Assembly: GCF_000421265.1 (NCBI RefSeq)
Contig: NZ_ATWN01000001.1
Coordinates: 124,001 to 188,000 of the forward strand
Reading direction: 5' to 3'
From: Thalassospira lucentensis MCCC 1A00383 = DSM 14000
GTDB taxonomy: Bacteria > Pseudomonadota > Alphaproteobacteria > Rhodospirillales > Thalassospiraceae
Length of the DNA stretch: 64,000 nucleotides
Part shown: piece after piece, positions 41,631 to 50,112 of the stretch
Numbering within the stretch: the first letter of the stretch is position 1
Layout of the letters: each line of letters begins with the position of its first letter
Notes under the pieces: model-generated
Seen by the model: only the letters and a program-made list of their open reading frames with translations
What the model was told of the DNA's origin: nothing
Databases searched by the model: none
Translations under genes and position numbers: made by a program

Positions 41631-42250
41631 GCTGTGGCGCGCTCAAGTTTGTTTCTAATGAAGTCTTCTGCTTGCTGCTGCGCTTCGTCTAATTGGTCAC
41701 GCCAATCATCGTCGGCGGTCAGCGGGTCATAAATCACTCGCGAGATTTCTTCCATCCTATCGGTCATCAATTGACGGGTACGCTCATCGGTTTCAGGATT
41801 TATCGCAGAGAGGTATTGGTCAATGCGATAAAGTAGCTCATTTGCCATTTGATCTATTCTAACCAGATGTTGCTCAAGGCCGTTGCCCCAATTTGCTCTG
41901 GCTTCGAGGCGACTAGCTTTGAGCTCTTTCTCCGCGTTATAGTATCTATCTCCCCGGTTCTTGTAAGCGTAGGCCACGCGGCGATAGTCCGCTTTTGTAT
42001 GACCAATTTGGTCTACGGTTTCCTGAGGGATATCTTCCATCTCATATGGAGCTATTGCAGGAAATCTAAGTTCATCAATTGTTTCACGCAGCTTGTACAG
42101 ATTGACTAAAATTCGGTGCGATAGTTCATGTTTGATTTTCCATTCGGTTTCTTTGCGCCAAGTGCTTAAGCCTTTCCAAGCGGTAAACGCACCGCATACG
42201 GCAGCTAATGCCACAACAATATTGCTGATGTCCGAAATTAGATTTCCCAT
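41627..42250 (-). CDS. Unrecognised membrane-anchored helical protein
   Basis: 207 aa from the ATG at 42250. One N-terminal hydrophobic helix (IVVALAAVCGAFTAWKG), then charged helices up to the C-terminus rich in Glu, Arg and Asp. It has no motif that I can name. The coding region is visibly more AT-rich than its neighbours, with rarer codons (AGA, ATA, TTA), consistent with recent acquisition. It ends in a 4-nt stop-to-stop overlap with the amidotransferase. Small one-helix proteins like this occur in defence and stress islands, but nothing links this one to such a system. Confidence 0.6.
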   Translation of the reverse strand: MGNLISDISNIVVALAAVCGAFTAWKGLSTWRKETEWKIKHELSHRILVNLYKLRETIDELRFPAIAPYEMEDIPQETVDQIGHTKADYRRVAYAYKNRGDRYYNAEKELKASRLEARANWGNGLEQHLVRIDQMANELLYRIDQYLSAINPETDERTRQLMTDRMEEISRVIYDPLTADDDWRDQLDEAQQQAEDFIRNKLERATA

Positions 42251-42385
42251 AGCCGTTACCTGTTTCAAGCGCAGCGCTAAATAGACGACACAGATCGTTA
42301 TCTGTTGAAATGTAATGCTGAACGAATTGGTTTGCGTAGGATAGTTTTTATTTGTGCGTCTTTGGTTTGGTAGCTCTCAGAGATA

Positions 42386-43168
42386 TTAACTCACCACCAC
42401 AATCTGACTGCGCGCCTTAACCAACGCACGTTGCAACGCATCCCCCGGCGCGGTATTCAGCAACACGGTTTGAAAATCGCTGGCATGCCCATCGCGGCAC
42501 AGCGCCTTGCGGCCCATTTTCTTTTCATCGACCATCAGGATCGCATGATCGCAGCACGATACAAGTGCGCGGCGCGCGCGGACTTCATCCATGTTGAAAT
42601 CAAGCAAATCGCCGTCATCACTCATCCCCCCGACACTGACAATCCCGAAATCCGCGCGCATGCTGGCAAAGAAATCGGCACTATCGGCCCCGATAATATC
42701 AAGATCGCGGGTGCGCACCGTCCCACCCGCAAGGCGCAGGGTCACGTTGGGCGCGTTTTGCAATGTCATCACCACATGCAGATTATTGGTCAGCACGGTT
42801 AAATTGCGGTGCGATGACAAATACTGTGCCGCCAGTTCGGCGGTGGTGCCTGTGCCAATCGCAATCGTGCAGCCCTCCGGGATCAGTTCGGCGATCTTGG
42901 CTGCAATCGCCTGCTTGCCGGTTCTGTTCCAGACTTCACGTTTTTCATAGGCCGAATTATCCGGGTCGGGGGCAGGGCCCGCCAACCCGTGGCGACGAAA
43001 CACGCGCCCCTGTTCCTGCAAATCACGCAGGTCCGCCCGGATGGTCTGAACCGACACATTAAACCGGCGCGCAAGTTCCTCAACCGCCATAAAGCCACAG
43101 GACTTTACAAGGGCAACAATGCGGTCGCGGCGACGGTCAAGCGGCACGGCATCAGGGATTTCAATCAC
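42386..43168 (-). CDS. DeoR-family transcriptional regulator
   Basis: 260 aa from the GTG at 43168; the frame continues upstream but only into promoter DNA. N-terminal DeoR helix-turn-helix (RRRDRIVALVKSCGFMAVEELARRFNVSVQTIRADLRDLQEQG), then the sugar-phosphate-binding DeoRC domain (IGTGTTAELAAQYL, LTVLTNNLHVV, LRLAGGTVRTRDLDIIG). Divergent from the ABC operon at 43386. A TTTCGTTCGAAA site lies just before its start and its inverse before the ABC gene, so it probably represses both. Members of this family respond to phosphorylated sugars or polyols, consistent with a phosphate-ester importer next door. Confidence 0.9.
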   Translation of the reverse strand: MIEIPDAVPLDRRRDRIVALVKSCGFMAVEELARRFNVSVQTIRADLRDLQEQGRVFRRHGLAGPAPDPDNSAYEKREVWNRTGKQAIAAKIAELIPEGCTIAIGTGTTAELAAQYLSSHRNLTVLTNNLHVVMTLQNAPNVTLRLAGGTVRTRDLDIIGADSADFFASMRADFGIVSVGGMSDDGDLLDFNMDEVRARRALVSCCDHAILMVDEKKMGRKALCRDGHASDFQTVLLNTAPGDALQRALVKARSQIVVVS

Positions 43169-43177
43169 ATCATATTC

Positions 43178-43189
43178 TTTCGTTCGAAA
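43178..43189. promoter_or_regulatory. DeoR-type operator, copy 1
   Basis: TTTCGTTCGAAA. Its exact reverse complement TTTCGAACGAAA is at 43328-43339, near the start of the divergent ABC gene. It lies 10 nt before the regulator's GTG, a good place for autorepression. A further partial TTTCGTTTC follows at about 43197. Confidence 0.6.
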
Positions 43190-43327
43190 GGAATGGTTTC
43201 GTTTCTGACCTGAGTATAGACAGGCCTGATTGTGGCTGGAAAGCCCGTTACACCTGTTGAAACATTTAATTCTTGGTGTTGTCACACAACTGTTACGGAA
43301 ATCCCGATAGCTTCCGGATCGAACAGT

Positions 43328-43339
43328 TTTCGAACGAAA
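43328..43339. promoter_or_regulatory. DeoR-type operator, copy 2
   Basis: TTTCGAACGAAA, the inverse of the site at 43178-43189 and 47 nt before the ABC gene start. The two sites 150 bp apart could allow looping by a tetrameric repressor. Confidence 0.6.
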
Positions 43340-43385
43340 CCTTAGATCAACGGGTTTCATTATTTTCGATCAAGGGATGTCAAAC

Positions 43386-44363
43386 ATGCGTAACGTTCTT
43401 CTTGCTGCGGTGGCGACTGCCACAATGATGTTGCCGGTTGTTGGCCAGGCGGCCGAAAAACTGGTTGTTTACACCAGCCAGCCGACCCAGGATGCCCAGA
43501 CCACGGTTGATGCCTTTATGGCGGCCAACCCGGATGTTGAAGTTGAGTGGGTCCGCGATGGCACCACCAAACTGATGGCCAAACTGCGCGCCGAAATCGC
43601 CGCAGGCGACCCGCGCCCGGATGTCCTTCTGATTGCCGATACCGTAACGCTCGAAGGCCTCAAACAGGAAGGTCAGCTTCAGGCCTATAAATCGCCCGAA
43701 GCCAGTGCCTACGAAGATGCGCTGTATGACGGCGAAGGCTATTATTATTCGACCAAACTGATCACGACGGGCATTGTTTACAATACCGCAGTCAAAGCCC
43801 CGAAATCATGGGCTGATCTGTCTGATGCGGCGCTGAAAAATCAGATCGTCATGCCAAGCCCGCTTTATTCCGGTGCGGCCCTTATTCACCTCTCGACCCT
43901 GACCGAGAACAAAGACCTTGGCTGGGACTACTATCAGGCACTGGCCGCCAATGATGCCCGCGCACAAGGCGGGAATGGTGGCACGTTCAAGGCCGTTGCA
44001 TCGGGTGAAAAACCTTATGGCGTGGTTGTCGATTTCCTTGCCATCCGTGGCAAAGCCAAAGGATCGCCGGTTGATTTCGTCTTCCCGACCGAAGGTGTCA
44101 CCTATGTGACCGAACCCGTCGCGATCATGAAAGAAGCCAAGAACGTCGATGCGGCGCATAAGTTCGTTGATTTTGTCCTCTCGGATGCCGGTCAGAAACT
44201 GGTGCTTGATATGGGCTATATCCCGGCCCGTAACGACATGGATCTGCCAGAAGGCTTCCCGGCCCGCAAAGACATCAAACTGATGGATTTCAACCCGGCG
44301 ATTGCGCTCGAGCAGGCCGACGCCAACAAAAAGAAATTCGCAGACATCTTTGGGGCTGAGTAA
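43386..44363 (+). CDS. ABC transporter substrate-binding protein, AfuA/iron(III) type
   Basis: 325 aa from the ATG at 43386; an ATG three codons earlier has its ribosome binding site too close. Signal peptide VLLAAVATATMMLPVVGQA. The mature protein follows the class of AfuA/FbpA-like binders (VVYTSQPTQDAQTTVDAFMAANPDVEVEWVRDGTTKLMAKLRAEIAAG, then PDVLLIAD). No cluster of Tyr ligands typical of ferric-iron binders is obvious. AfuA of Actinobacillus is known to bind hexose phosphates rather than iron; given the DeoR regulator and phosphatases here, an organophosphate is the better guess. TAATG overlap with the permease. Confidence 0.88.
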   Translation: MRNVLLAAVATATMMLPVVGQAAEKLVVYTSQPTQDAQTTVDAFMAANPDVEVEWVRDGTTKLMAKLRAEIAAGDPRPDVLLIADTVTLEGLKQEGQLQAYKSPEASAYEDALYDGEGYYYSTKLITTGIVYNTAVKAPKSWADLSDAALKNQIVMPSPLYSGAALIHLSTLTENKDLGWDYYQALAANDARAQGGNGGTFKAVASGEKPYGVVVDFLAIRGKAKGSPVDFVFPTEGVTYVTEPVAIMKEAKNVDAAHKFVDFVLSDAGQKLVLDMGYIPARNDMDLPEGFPARKDIKLMDFNPAIALEQADANKKKFADIFGAE

Positions 44364-46102
44364 TGCAGGCTGTAAGTCGCCTTCGCGGCTTTTGGCCCGG
44401 CATGATCACAGCCCGTTCAAACAGCAACCGGTCTTCGGACCGGTTGCTGTACTGGTTGTTGGTGCCGGTCTTTGTCGTGTCCATCCTGCCGATTGTCCGC
44501 CTCGGGTTTGAGGGCGTCATGGTCGGCGGCGTGCCGTCCTTTGACTATTTCCGCGATGTTCTGGGCAATGGATCAACGTGGCAGGCCACGGCCAATAGCC
44601 TCTATACCGCCGGTCTTGGCACGATCATTTCCCTTTTGATCGGAGGGTCCTTTGCCTTTCTGGTGGCCTTGACCGATGTGCGCGCCAAGGCCGCCTTGGT
44701 GTTTTGTTTCATGATCCCGATGATGATCCCGCCGCAAATCACAGCGCTTAGCTGGGTGCAACTGACTGGCCCCAGCAGTGCACTTTTAAATGCGTTTGGC
44801 ATCGCCCCGGCGATGGGATCGCCCCAGCCGCTTTATTCTGCCGAAGGCATCGCATTGCTTTTGGGCATTCAGCATGCCTCCATCGTGTTTTTGACCCTGC
44901 GCGCCAATTTGCGCATGCTTCCGCGCGAACAGATCGAAGCCGCCCGTTTGGCCGGCGCACGTGGTGGACGGTTGTGGTGGCAAATTATCCTGCCCCTGAC
45001 CAGTCCCGGCCTGATTGCGGGTACCGCCATGGCGTTTGTTACGGCGTTGGGCAATTTCGGCATTACCGCGATGCTGGGCATTCCGGCGAATTATGCGACC
45101 TTACCGACCCTGATTTATCAAAAACTGGCCGGTTTTGGCCCGTCGGTTCTGGGCGAGGTTTCGGTCCTTGCCATGCTGATTGGCGCGATTGCGATTTGCG
45201 GGGTCGCCCTGCATCACCGGCTGTTGTCCAAACGCGATTATCGTTTGATGGGGATGGTCGGGCGGCCGCTTGATATTCGTCTGGGCGCGCGCCGTCCGAT
45301 GATCGAAGGCATTCTTTGGACCGTGCTTGTCGCCATTCTGGTCGTACCTTTGCTGGCCCTGATTGCAACCTCGCTGGTCCCGGCCTTTGGCGTGAAACTG
45401 AATTTCGATAACTACAGTTTCGCGGCCTTCCGCGAAGTCCTGTTTGTTCAGCCCTCAACCGCACGCGCCTTTCAAAACAGTTTCATGCTGTCGGTCGGGG
45501 CGGCGGTGACACTGGTTCTGGTGTGTTTGCCGCTGGCCTATGTGATGGTGCGCCGTCCGTCGCGTCTGACCAAACTGATCAATCTTCTGGTCGAAGTCCC
45601 CTATGCCTTGCCCGGTGTGGTTCTGGCGATTGCCTGCATCTTGCTGTTCATCCGCATTCCGCTGCTTGATGTCAGCCTGTATGGTACGCTTGGCATCATT
45701 TTCATTGCCTATCTCGCGCGCTTCCTTGTGATTGCGTTGCGCCCGGTGATGAACAGCTTTAGCCAGCTTGACCCCGCCCTGGAAGAAGCAGCCCAGGCCT
45801 GCGGTGCCGGACTGGGTCGACGCCTGCGCGACATTCTGTTGCCGCTTGCCGCCCCGTCGGCGGCCGCCGGGGCGCTCTTGGTATTCCTAACCGCATTCAA
45901 CGAATTGACCGTATCGGCCCTGTTGTGGGCGTCGGGCAATGAAACGCTGGGTGTTTTGATTTTCAATCTTGATGACAGTGGCGACACCGTTCTGGCCTCG
46001 GCCGTGGCGGTTATGGTCGTGCTGGTGGTGATTGCGTTGATGAGCTGTTTTCAGCTGGCATCGCGTCGTTTGCCCAAGGGAGTTGTGCCATGGCAGACAT
46101 AA
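44363..46102 (+). CDS. ABC transporter permease, fused two-domain (FbpB type)
   Basis: 579 aa with about 12 membrane helices in two homologous halves. Each half has the EAA loop that contacts the ATPase: REQIEAARLAGARGGRLWWQIILPL in the first half and LDPALEEAAQACGAGLGRRLRDILLPLA in the second. This is the usual layout of the FbpB/AfuB family. The start overlaps the binding-protein stop by one base (TAATG), and its 3' end overlaps the ATPase start by 13 nt, so the three genes are tightly coupled. Confidence 0.92.
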   Translation: MQAVSRLRGFWPGMITARSNSNRSSDRLLYWLLVPVFVVSILPIVRLGFEGVMVGGVPSFDYFRDVLGNGSTWQATANSLYTAGLGTIISLLIGGSFAFLVALTDVRAKAALVFCFMIPMMIPPQITALSWVQLTGPSSALLNAFGIAPAMGSPQPLYSAEGIALLLGIQHASIVFLTLRANLRMLPREQIEAARLAGARGGRLWWQIILPLTSPGLIAGTAMAFVTALGNFGITAMLGIPANYATLPTLIYQKLAGFGPSVLGEVSVLAMLIGAIAICGVALHHRLLSKRDYRLMGMVGRPLDIRLGARRPMIEGILWTVLVAILVVPLLALIATSLVPAFGVKLNFDNYSFAAFREVLFVQPSTARAFQNSFMLSVGAAVTLVLVCLPLAYVMVRRPSRLTKLINLLVEVPYALPGVVLAIACILLFIRIPLLDVSLYGTLGIIFIAYLARFLVIALRPVMNSFSQLDPALEEAAQACGAGLGRRLRDILLPLAAPSAAAGALLVFLTAFNELTVSALLWASGNETLGVLIFNLDDSGDTVLASAVAVMVVLVVIALMSCFQLASRRLPKGVVPWQT

Positions 46103-47187
46103 ATCTTTCGCGTATTACCAAATCCTTTGGCGATTATCGCGCGGTCAATCAGGTCTCGCTTGATATCGCCGATGGTGAATTTGTCGCCCTTTTGGGGCCA
46201 TCGGGATGTGGCAAAACCACATTGCTGCGTCTGCTCGCCGGGTTTGAAGAACCCGACGGCGGGGTGATTTCGCTGGGCGGGCAGGTGGTTGCCGACCCGC
46301 AAAGCAACATCATGGTCACCCCGGAAATGCGCAATCTGGGCATCGTGTTTCAATCCTATGCCCTGTGGCCGCATATGTCGGTGGCGCGCAACGTTGGTTA
46401 TCCGCTCGAAGTACGCGGTTTGGGCCGCGCTGAACGCGATCATAAAATCAAGGCCGCCCTCGATACGGTTGCCCTTGGCCCTTATGCGGATCGAAGCCCG
46501 ACCGAACTTTCCGGCGGCCAACGCCAGCGTGTGGCACTGGCGCGCTGTCTGGTGATGGAACCGCGTGCGGTGTTGCTGGATGAACCGCTGGCCAATTTGG
46601 ACGTGCATTTGCGTGAAACCATGCAACAGGCATTTCTGGATTTTCACCGCCGCACCGGGGCGACGATGATTTACGTCACCCACGATCAGGCCGAAGCCAT
46701 GGCCATGGCCGACCGGATTGCGGTGATGGATAAGGGCCATATTCGCCAAATGGCCGCCCCTGAAACCCTGTACCGCGAACCTGCTGATTTGATGGTGGCG
46801 GGCTTTGTCGGGGCGGGTGCGGTTTTGCCGATCAGCAACGTGTCGATCACCGATGATCGAACCTGTTCGGTGCGGCTTGGCGACACGGATGTTGCCGCGC
46901 GCATCTGTCCGAATTTCGTGCGCAATCGGGCCGCGGCACATGCCGGACAGGCGGGCATTTGCCTGCGCCCCGAAGACGTCTGGGTCGATGATGCCGGGGC
47001 GCTGCGCGGGTCTGTCGAAGATTGCGTTTATCTCGGCGGGCGGTTCCGCTTATCGGTGCGGATCGGGCAGGATCGTGATCATGTCTTGCCGGTCTATGCC
47101 AATCGACGGGCGCGCATTGGCGAAAACGTCGGATTAAAAGTATCCGATGGCTGGGTGTTTGACCGCATGCAAGGTGAGGCCGCCTGA
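46090..47187 (+). CDS. ABC transporter ATP-binding protein (FbpC/AfuC type)
   Basis: 365 aa. Walker A GPSGCGKTTLLRLLAG, Q-loop VFQSYALWPHM, signature LSGGQRQRVALAR, Walker B AVLLDEPLANLD and the H-loop VTHDQAEAMAMADR. The C-terminal third (about 240-365) is a TOBE-type regulatory part. It energises the permease at 44363. Its start lies inside the permease gene and its stop overlaps the next start (TGATG). Confidence 0.95.
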   Translation: MADINLSRITKSFGDYRAVNQVSLDIADGEFVALLGPSGCGKTTLLRLLAGFEEPDGGVISLGGQVVADPQSNIMVTPEMRNLGIVFQSYALWPHMSVARNVGYPLEVRGLGRAERDHKIKAALDTVALGPYADRSPTELSGGQRQRVALARCLVMEPRAVLLDEPLANLDVHLRETMQQAFLDFHRRTGATMIYVTHDQAEAMAMADRIAVMDKGHIRQMAAPETLYREPADLMVAGFVGAGAVLPISNVSITDDRTCSVRLGDTDVAARICPNFVRNRAAAHAGQAGICLRPEDVWVDDAGALRGSVEDCVYLGGRFRLSVRIGQDRDHVLPVYANRRARIGENVGLKVSDGWVFDRMQGEAA

Positions 47188-48275
47188 TGTCAGCCCGGAT
47201 GCGTATTCTGTCTGGCTTGGGTGAAAAAGGCCCGGCCTGCTTGCGGCTTGAATTTTTTAACCGGCGCTGGCTGCTTGATTGCGGCGTTGGCCCGGAAAGC
47301 GATCAGGGATTTGATCCGGCGTGGCTGAACAAAGTTAACGCTGTTTTCATTACCCACGATCATATCGACCATATCGGGGCGGCCGATGAAATCGTTGCCG
47401 CTGGCTTGCCGATTTACTGCACCGAAGTCACCGCGAAATCATTGCCCAAGGGGGCAAAGGTCATTCCACTGCCGCCCCATGGGGAAATACAGGTCGATGG
47501 CGTGACGGTGACCACCGGGCGCACCGGCCATTCCTTTGGCGGGGTGTGGCTGCATTTCGAACTGGGTGGCGGGGTGTTGTATTCCGGCGATTTTTGTCAG
47601 GAATCCGATTACTTCCTCTATGACACGCCGCCCGATGCGGCCACCGTGTTGCTTGATGCCTCCTATGGCATGGAGGGGCTTACCCAGAATGTGCGGATCG
47701 ACAGCCTTTTGACCACCATGACCAAACTTGATGGTCAAATCCTGTTTCCCGTACCCCCCAGTGGCCGGGCGGCGGAAATGGCCTTGTTGTTTGAACGCAA
47801 TGGTCTGACCGACTGGTCGATGGATGATCGGTGTTATGGACAGGTCAAACAGGTTCTCGATGCCCGTGGCAGTGATTATGTCGACGGCGATGCGATCCGG
47901 CGGTTGCGGTTGCTCAAAGACAAGGCAAAGCATTTTAATCCCGATGCCCGGTTGCTGCTCTGTCACGCGCCCTGCGCGACCTTTGGCAAGGCCCGCGAAC
48001 TGATTGACAGTTGGGGCGATGCCGGGCGGCTGGGATCAAGCGCGCATGTGATCTTTACCGGCTTCATGCCGCTAAACGCGCGCAAAATGGTCGAAAAGGG
48101 CCATGCCCATTTCCGGCGCTGGAACGTGCATCCGTTATCCCAGCACGTTGTGAATGTCGCCAATGACTGCCACGCGATGCAGGTCGTGCCGCTTTTTAAC
48201 AGTCGGCCAGAGGACTTTGGTCTTGTCGACGGGTTCGACGGGCGGCTACAGCTTGCAGATCGGTTCTATTTATAA
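47187..48275 (+). CDS. Metallo-beta-lactamase-fold hydrolase with beta-CASP-like C-terminal half
   Basis: 362 aa. Metal motif FITHDHIDHIGAADE (HxHxDH), GHSFGGVWLHFE, YSGDFCQESDYFLYD and LLDASYG are in the usual MBL order. The second half has FPVPPSGRAAEMALLFERNG, HVIFTGFMPLNARKM and RRWNVHPLSQH, resembling the beta-CASP domain and C-terminal His motifs of nucleic-acid-processing MBL enzymes (CPSF73, RNase J, Ysh1). That is unusual for a transport operon; a small phosphodiester substrate is equally possible. The TGATG overlap ties it to the ATPase. Confidence 0.8.
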   Translation: MSARMRILSGLGEKGPACLRLEFFNRRWLLDCGVGPESDQGFDPAWLNKVNAVFITHDHIDHIGAADEIVAAGLPIYCTEVTAKSLPKGAKVIPLPPHGEIQVDGVTVTTGRTGHSFGGVWLHFELGGGVLYSGDFCQESDYFLYDTPPDAATVLLDASYGMEGLTQNVRIDSLLTTMTKLDGQILFPVPPSGRAAEMALLFERNGLTDWSMDDRCYGQVKQVLDARGSDYVDGDAIRRLRLLKDKAKHFNPDARLLLCHAPCATFGKARELIDSWGDAGRLGSSAHVIFTGFMPLNARKMVEKGHAHFRRWNVHPLSQHVVNVANDCHAMQVVPLFNSRPEDFGLVDGFDGRLQLADRFYL

Positions 48276-48309
48276 TGCAGATGCTTTTTCAAAGGGATGA
48301 TGCCGGGTC

Positions 48310-48900
48310 ATGATCTATGCCGCTGAGAAGTTCGATTTTCCCAAGGTGCCGTTTGTTTTCATCCGGCACGGGGAAACCGATGCCAACCGGGCAGGCATCA
48401 TTGCCGGATCGACCGAACCGCCCTTAAACGAGACCGGCCGCGCGCAGGCCGCCGCAATTGCCGACCTGATGGCGCTCGGCACATGGCAGGCGGTTTATGT
48501 CAGCCCGCAAGACCGGGCGCGCACAACGGCGCAATTGGCTTTGCCCAGCCATCAGGCTCATGTGCTTGACGGATTGCGCGAACGCCATTGGGGCGATCTT
48601 GAAGGCCGCCCGATTGACGAGCTCTGCCCGCGCTTTGACACCCCGCCAAACGGCGAAGGGTTTGATGCCATGTGCCAGCGTGTCTCCTTTGCCATGCAAC
48701 AGGCATTGGCCGAGGTCACCGATAACGTCTGTGTTGTTGTTGCCCATTCAGGCGTGGCGCGCTGCATCCTGTATATGACCGGGTTTGAGGCCGATGGGCC
48801 ACGCCTGCCCAACGCTACCCCGATGCTGTTCCGCCCGACCGCGACCGGCTGGGACTATGAAAATTTGACCGAAACACTGATCAAGGAGATTTCCGCGTGA
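48310..48900 (+). CDS. Histidine phosphatase superfamily protein
   Basis: 196 aa. The RHG motif (VFIRHGETDANRAGII) at the N-terminus and VVVAHSGVARCIL near the C-terminus mark the phosphoglycerate-mutase-like phosphatase fold, with SPQDRARTTAQLAL between. It removes phosphate from a small substrate in the cytoplasm. The gap to the MBL gene is 34 nt and its stop overlaps the next GTG start (GTGA), so it belongs to the operon. The substrate is not determined. Confidence 0.92.
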   Translation: MIYAAEKFDFPKVPFVFIRHGETDANRAGIIAGSTEPPLNETGRAQAAAIADLMALGTWQAVYVSPQDRARTTAQLALPSHQAHVLDGLRERHWGDLEGRPIDELCPRFDTPPNGEGFDAMCQRVSFAMQQALAEVTDNVCVVVAHSGVARCILYMTGFEADGPRLPNATPMLFRPTATGWDYENLTETLIKEISA

Positions 48901-49397
48901 ACCAACCGCAGACCAATGCGCAAGGCCCCGACCAAACTGCACGCACCGCACGCGAAGCGGTGGTTTTTGATATGGATGGAACACTGGCGCATTTCGATGC
49001 CGATACCCTGGGGCATCTGGTTCATGGAGTGGAAAAACACTGGGATGCGTTTTTTGACGCGATGGATTTGGCCAAGCCGATTGAAAACATCGAACGCTTG
49101 CTGCGCATCCTGCATGCCTCGGGCCACGCGATTGTCATCTGCTCTGGCCGCCCCGCCGGTTGGCAACATCGCTCCGAAGCATGGCTGCGCGCCCATAACA
49201 TTCCATTTGACGGCATGTACCTACGCCCCACCGATGCCGATCACCGTACGGATGAAGAAGTCAAAGAAGACCTTCTGGCGCAAATCCGTGCCGATGGGTT
49301 TGATCCGTGGCTGGTCGTCGATGACCGCAGTCGGGTGGTCGATAAATGGCGCGAGATGGGTTTGACCTGTTTGCAATGTGCGCCCGGCGATTTTTAG
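48897..49397 (+). CDS. HAD-superfamily phosphatase (polynucleotide 3'-phosphatase-like)
   Basis: 166 aa from a GTG start in the GTGA overlap. HAD motif I VVFDMDGTLAHFDADTLG; motif II ICSGRPAGW; motif III/IV region TDEEVKEDLL and DPWLVVDDRSRVVDKW. The pattern SGRPxxW.....WLxxHxIPFDxxxxRPxxDxRxDxxVKxxxL is like the phosphatase domain of T4 polynucleotide kinase and related HAD enzymes. Together with the beta-CASP-like gene this may hint at nucleic-acid or nucleotide-derived substrates. Last gene of the operon; its stop lies inside a tandem repeat. Confidence 0.85.
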   Translation: MNQPQTNAQGPDQTARTAREAVVFDMDGTLAHFDADTLGHLVHGVEKHWDAFFDAMDLAKPIENIERLLRILHASGHAIVICSGRPAGWQHRSEAWLRAHNIPFDGMYLRPTDADHRTDEEVKEDLLAQIRADGFDPWLVVDDRSRVVDKWREMGLTCLQCAPGDF

Positions 49398-49453
49398 GGA
49401 TGTGATTTTTAGGACGTGATTTTTGAGGGATCTGATTTCTAGGATCTGACTTT
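49389..49453 (+). repeat. Degenerate tandem repeat spanning the HAD gene stop
   Basis: About four and a half copies of a 14-16 nt unit GATTTTTAGGRNGT (variants GATTTTTGAGGGATCT, GATTTCTAGGATCT), beginning in the last codons of the HAD gene (GAT TTT TAG). Each unit carries an in-frame TAG or TGA, so stop codons are multiplied. Confidence 0.7.
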
Positions 49454-49481
49454 CAATCCTCATACAAATAAAAACACACAA

Positions 49482-49518
49482 AAAAGACCGGCCATGAAAC
49501 GTCATGCGCCGGTCTTTT
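49482..49518 (+). terminator. Terminator of the ABC-phosphatase operon
   Basis: AAAAGACCGGC and GCCGGTCTTTT form a perfect 11-bp stem with T residues following. It lies about 85 nt after the HAD stop and also faces the msrB end. Confidence 0.8.
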
Positions 49519-49561
49519 GAGACGGATTTGATTGTTCATTTAATTTGAATAATAGCGAACA

Positions 49562-50002
49562 TTATTCAAAAAATTTTGCGTAATCGCCATACCCTTCGGC
49601 CTCAAGATCCTCAATCGCGACAAAGCGCAAGGAGGCCGAATTGATGCAGTACCGCAAACCCCCGCGATCCTGCGGGCCATCGGGAAAAACATGGCCCAAA
49701 TGGCTGTCTGCATGTTTGGATCGCACTTCAATCCGGCGCATACCAAGGGTGTTGTCTTCGCGCGCAATCACATGTTCGCTGTCGATTGGTTTAACAAAAC
49801 TCGGCCAGCCACATCCGGAATCAAACTTGTCACGCGATGTGAATAACGGCTCGCCCGAAACAATATCGACATAAAGCCCGTCTTCCTTATGGTCCCAGAA
49901 ATCGTTGCGAAATGGCGGTTCTGTGCCGTTTTCCTGGGTAACGTAATACTGATCGGATGACAGGTCGGCGATTGCATCGGGGTCTTTGGTGTATTTGCTC
50001 AT
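49562..50002 (-). CDS. msrB: Peptide-methionine (R)-S-oxide reductase
   Basis: 146 aa from the ATG at 50002 (AGAGGATA upstream). [34 protein letters not shown] and [12 protein letters not shown] are MsrB signatures; the last Cys is the catalytic one. The CxxC pairs that bind zinc in many MsrB proteins are absent, so this is the zinc-free type. It reduces methionine-R-sulfoxide in oxidised proteins. It stands alone and is convergent with the ABC operon. Confidence 0.96.
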   Translation of the reverse strand: MSKYTKDPDAIADLSSDQYYVTQENGTEPPFRNDFWDHKEDGLYVDIVSGEPLFTSRDKFDSGCGWPSFVKPIDSEHVIAREDNTLGMRRIEVRSKHADSHLGHVFPDGPQDRGGLRYCINSASLRFVAIEDLEAEGYGDYAKFFE

Positions 50003-50112
50003 GCGTATCCTCTTGCCATCTGTGGGCATTCAAAATCATGTCTCCAAAGATGGCGGGAATATTGAAATTGTCCAGTCCCGACGCCGCCGAAACACATCAA
50101 AGTGAAGGCAGT

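Noticed and set aside
46051-46941. 296-codon minus-strand ORF opposite the ABC ATPase
   Set aside because: The plus strand encodes all ABC motifs here; the minus frame is a long open shadow due to GC bias.
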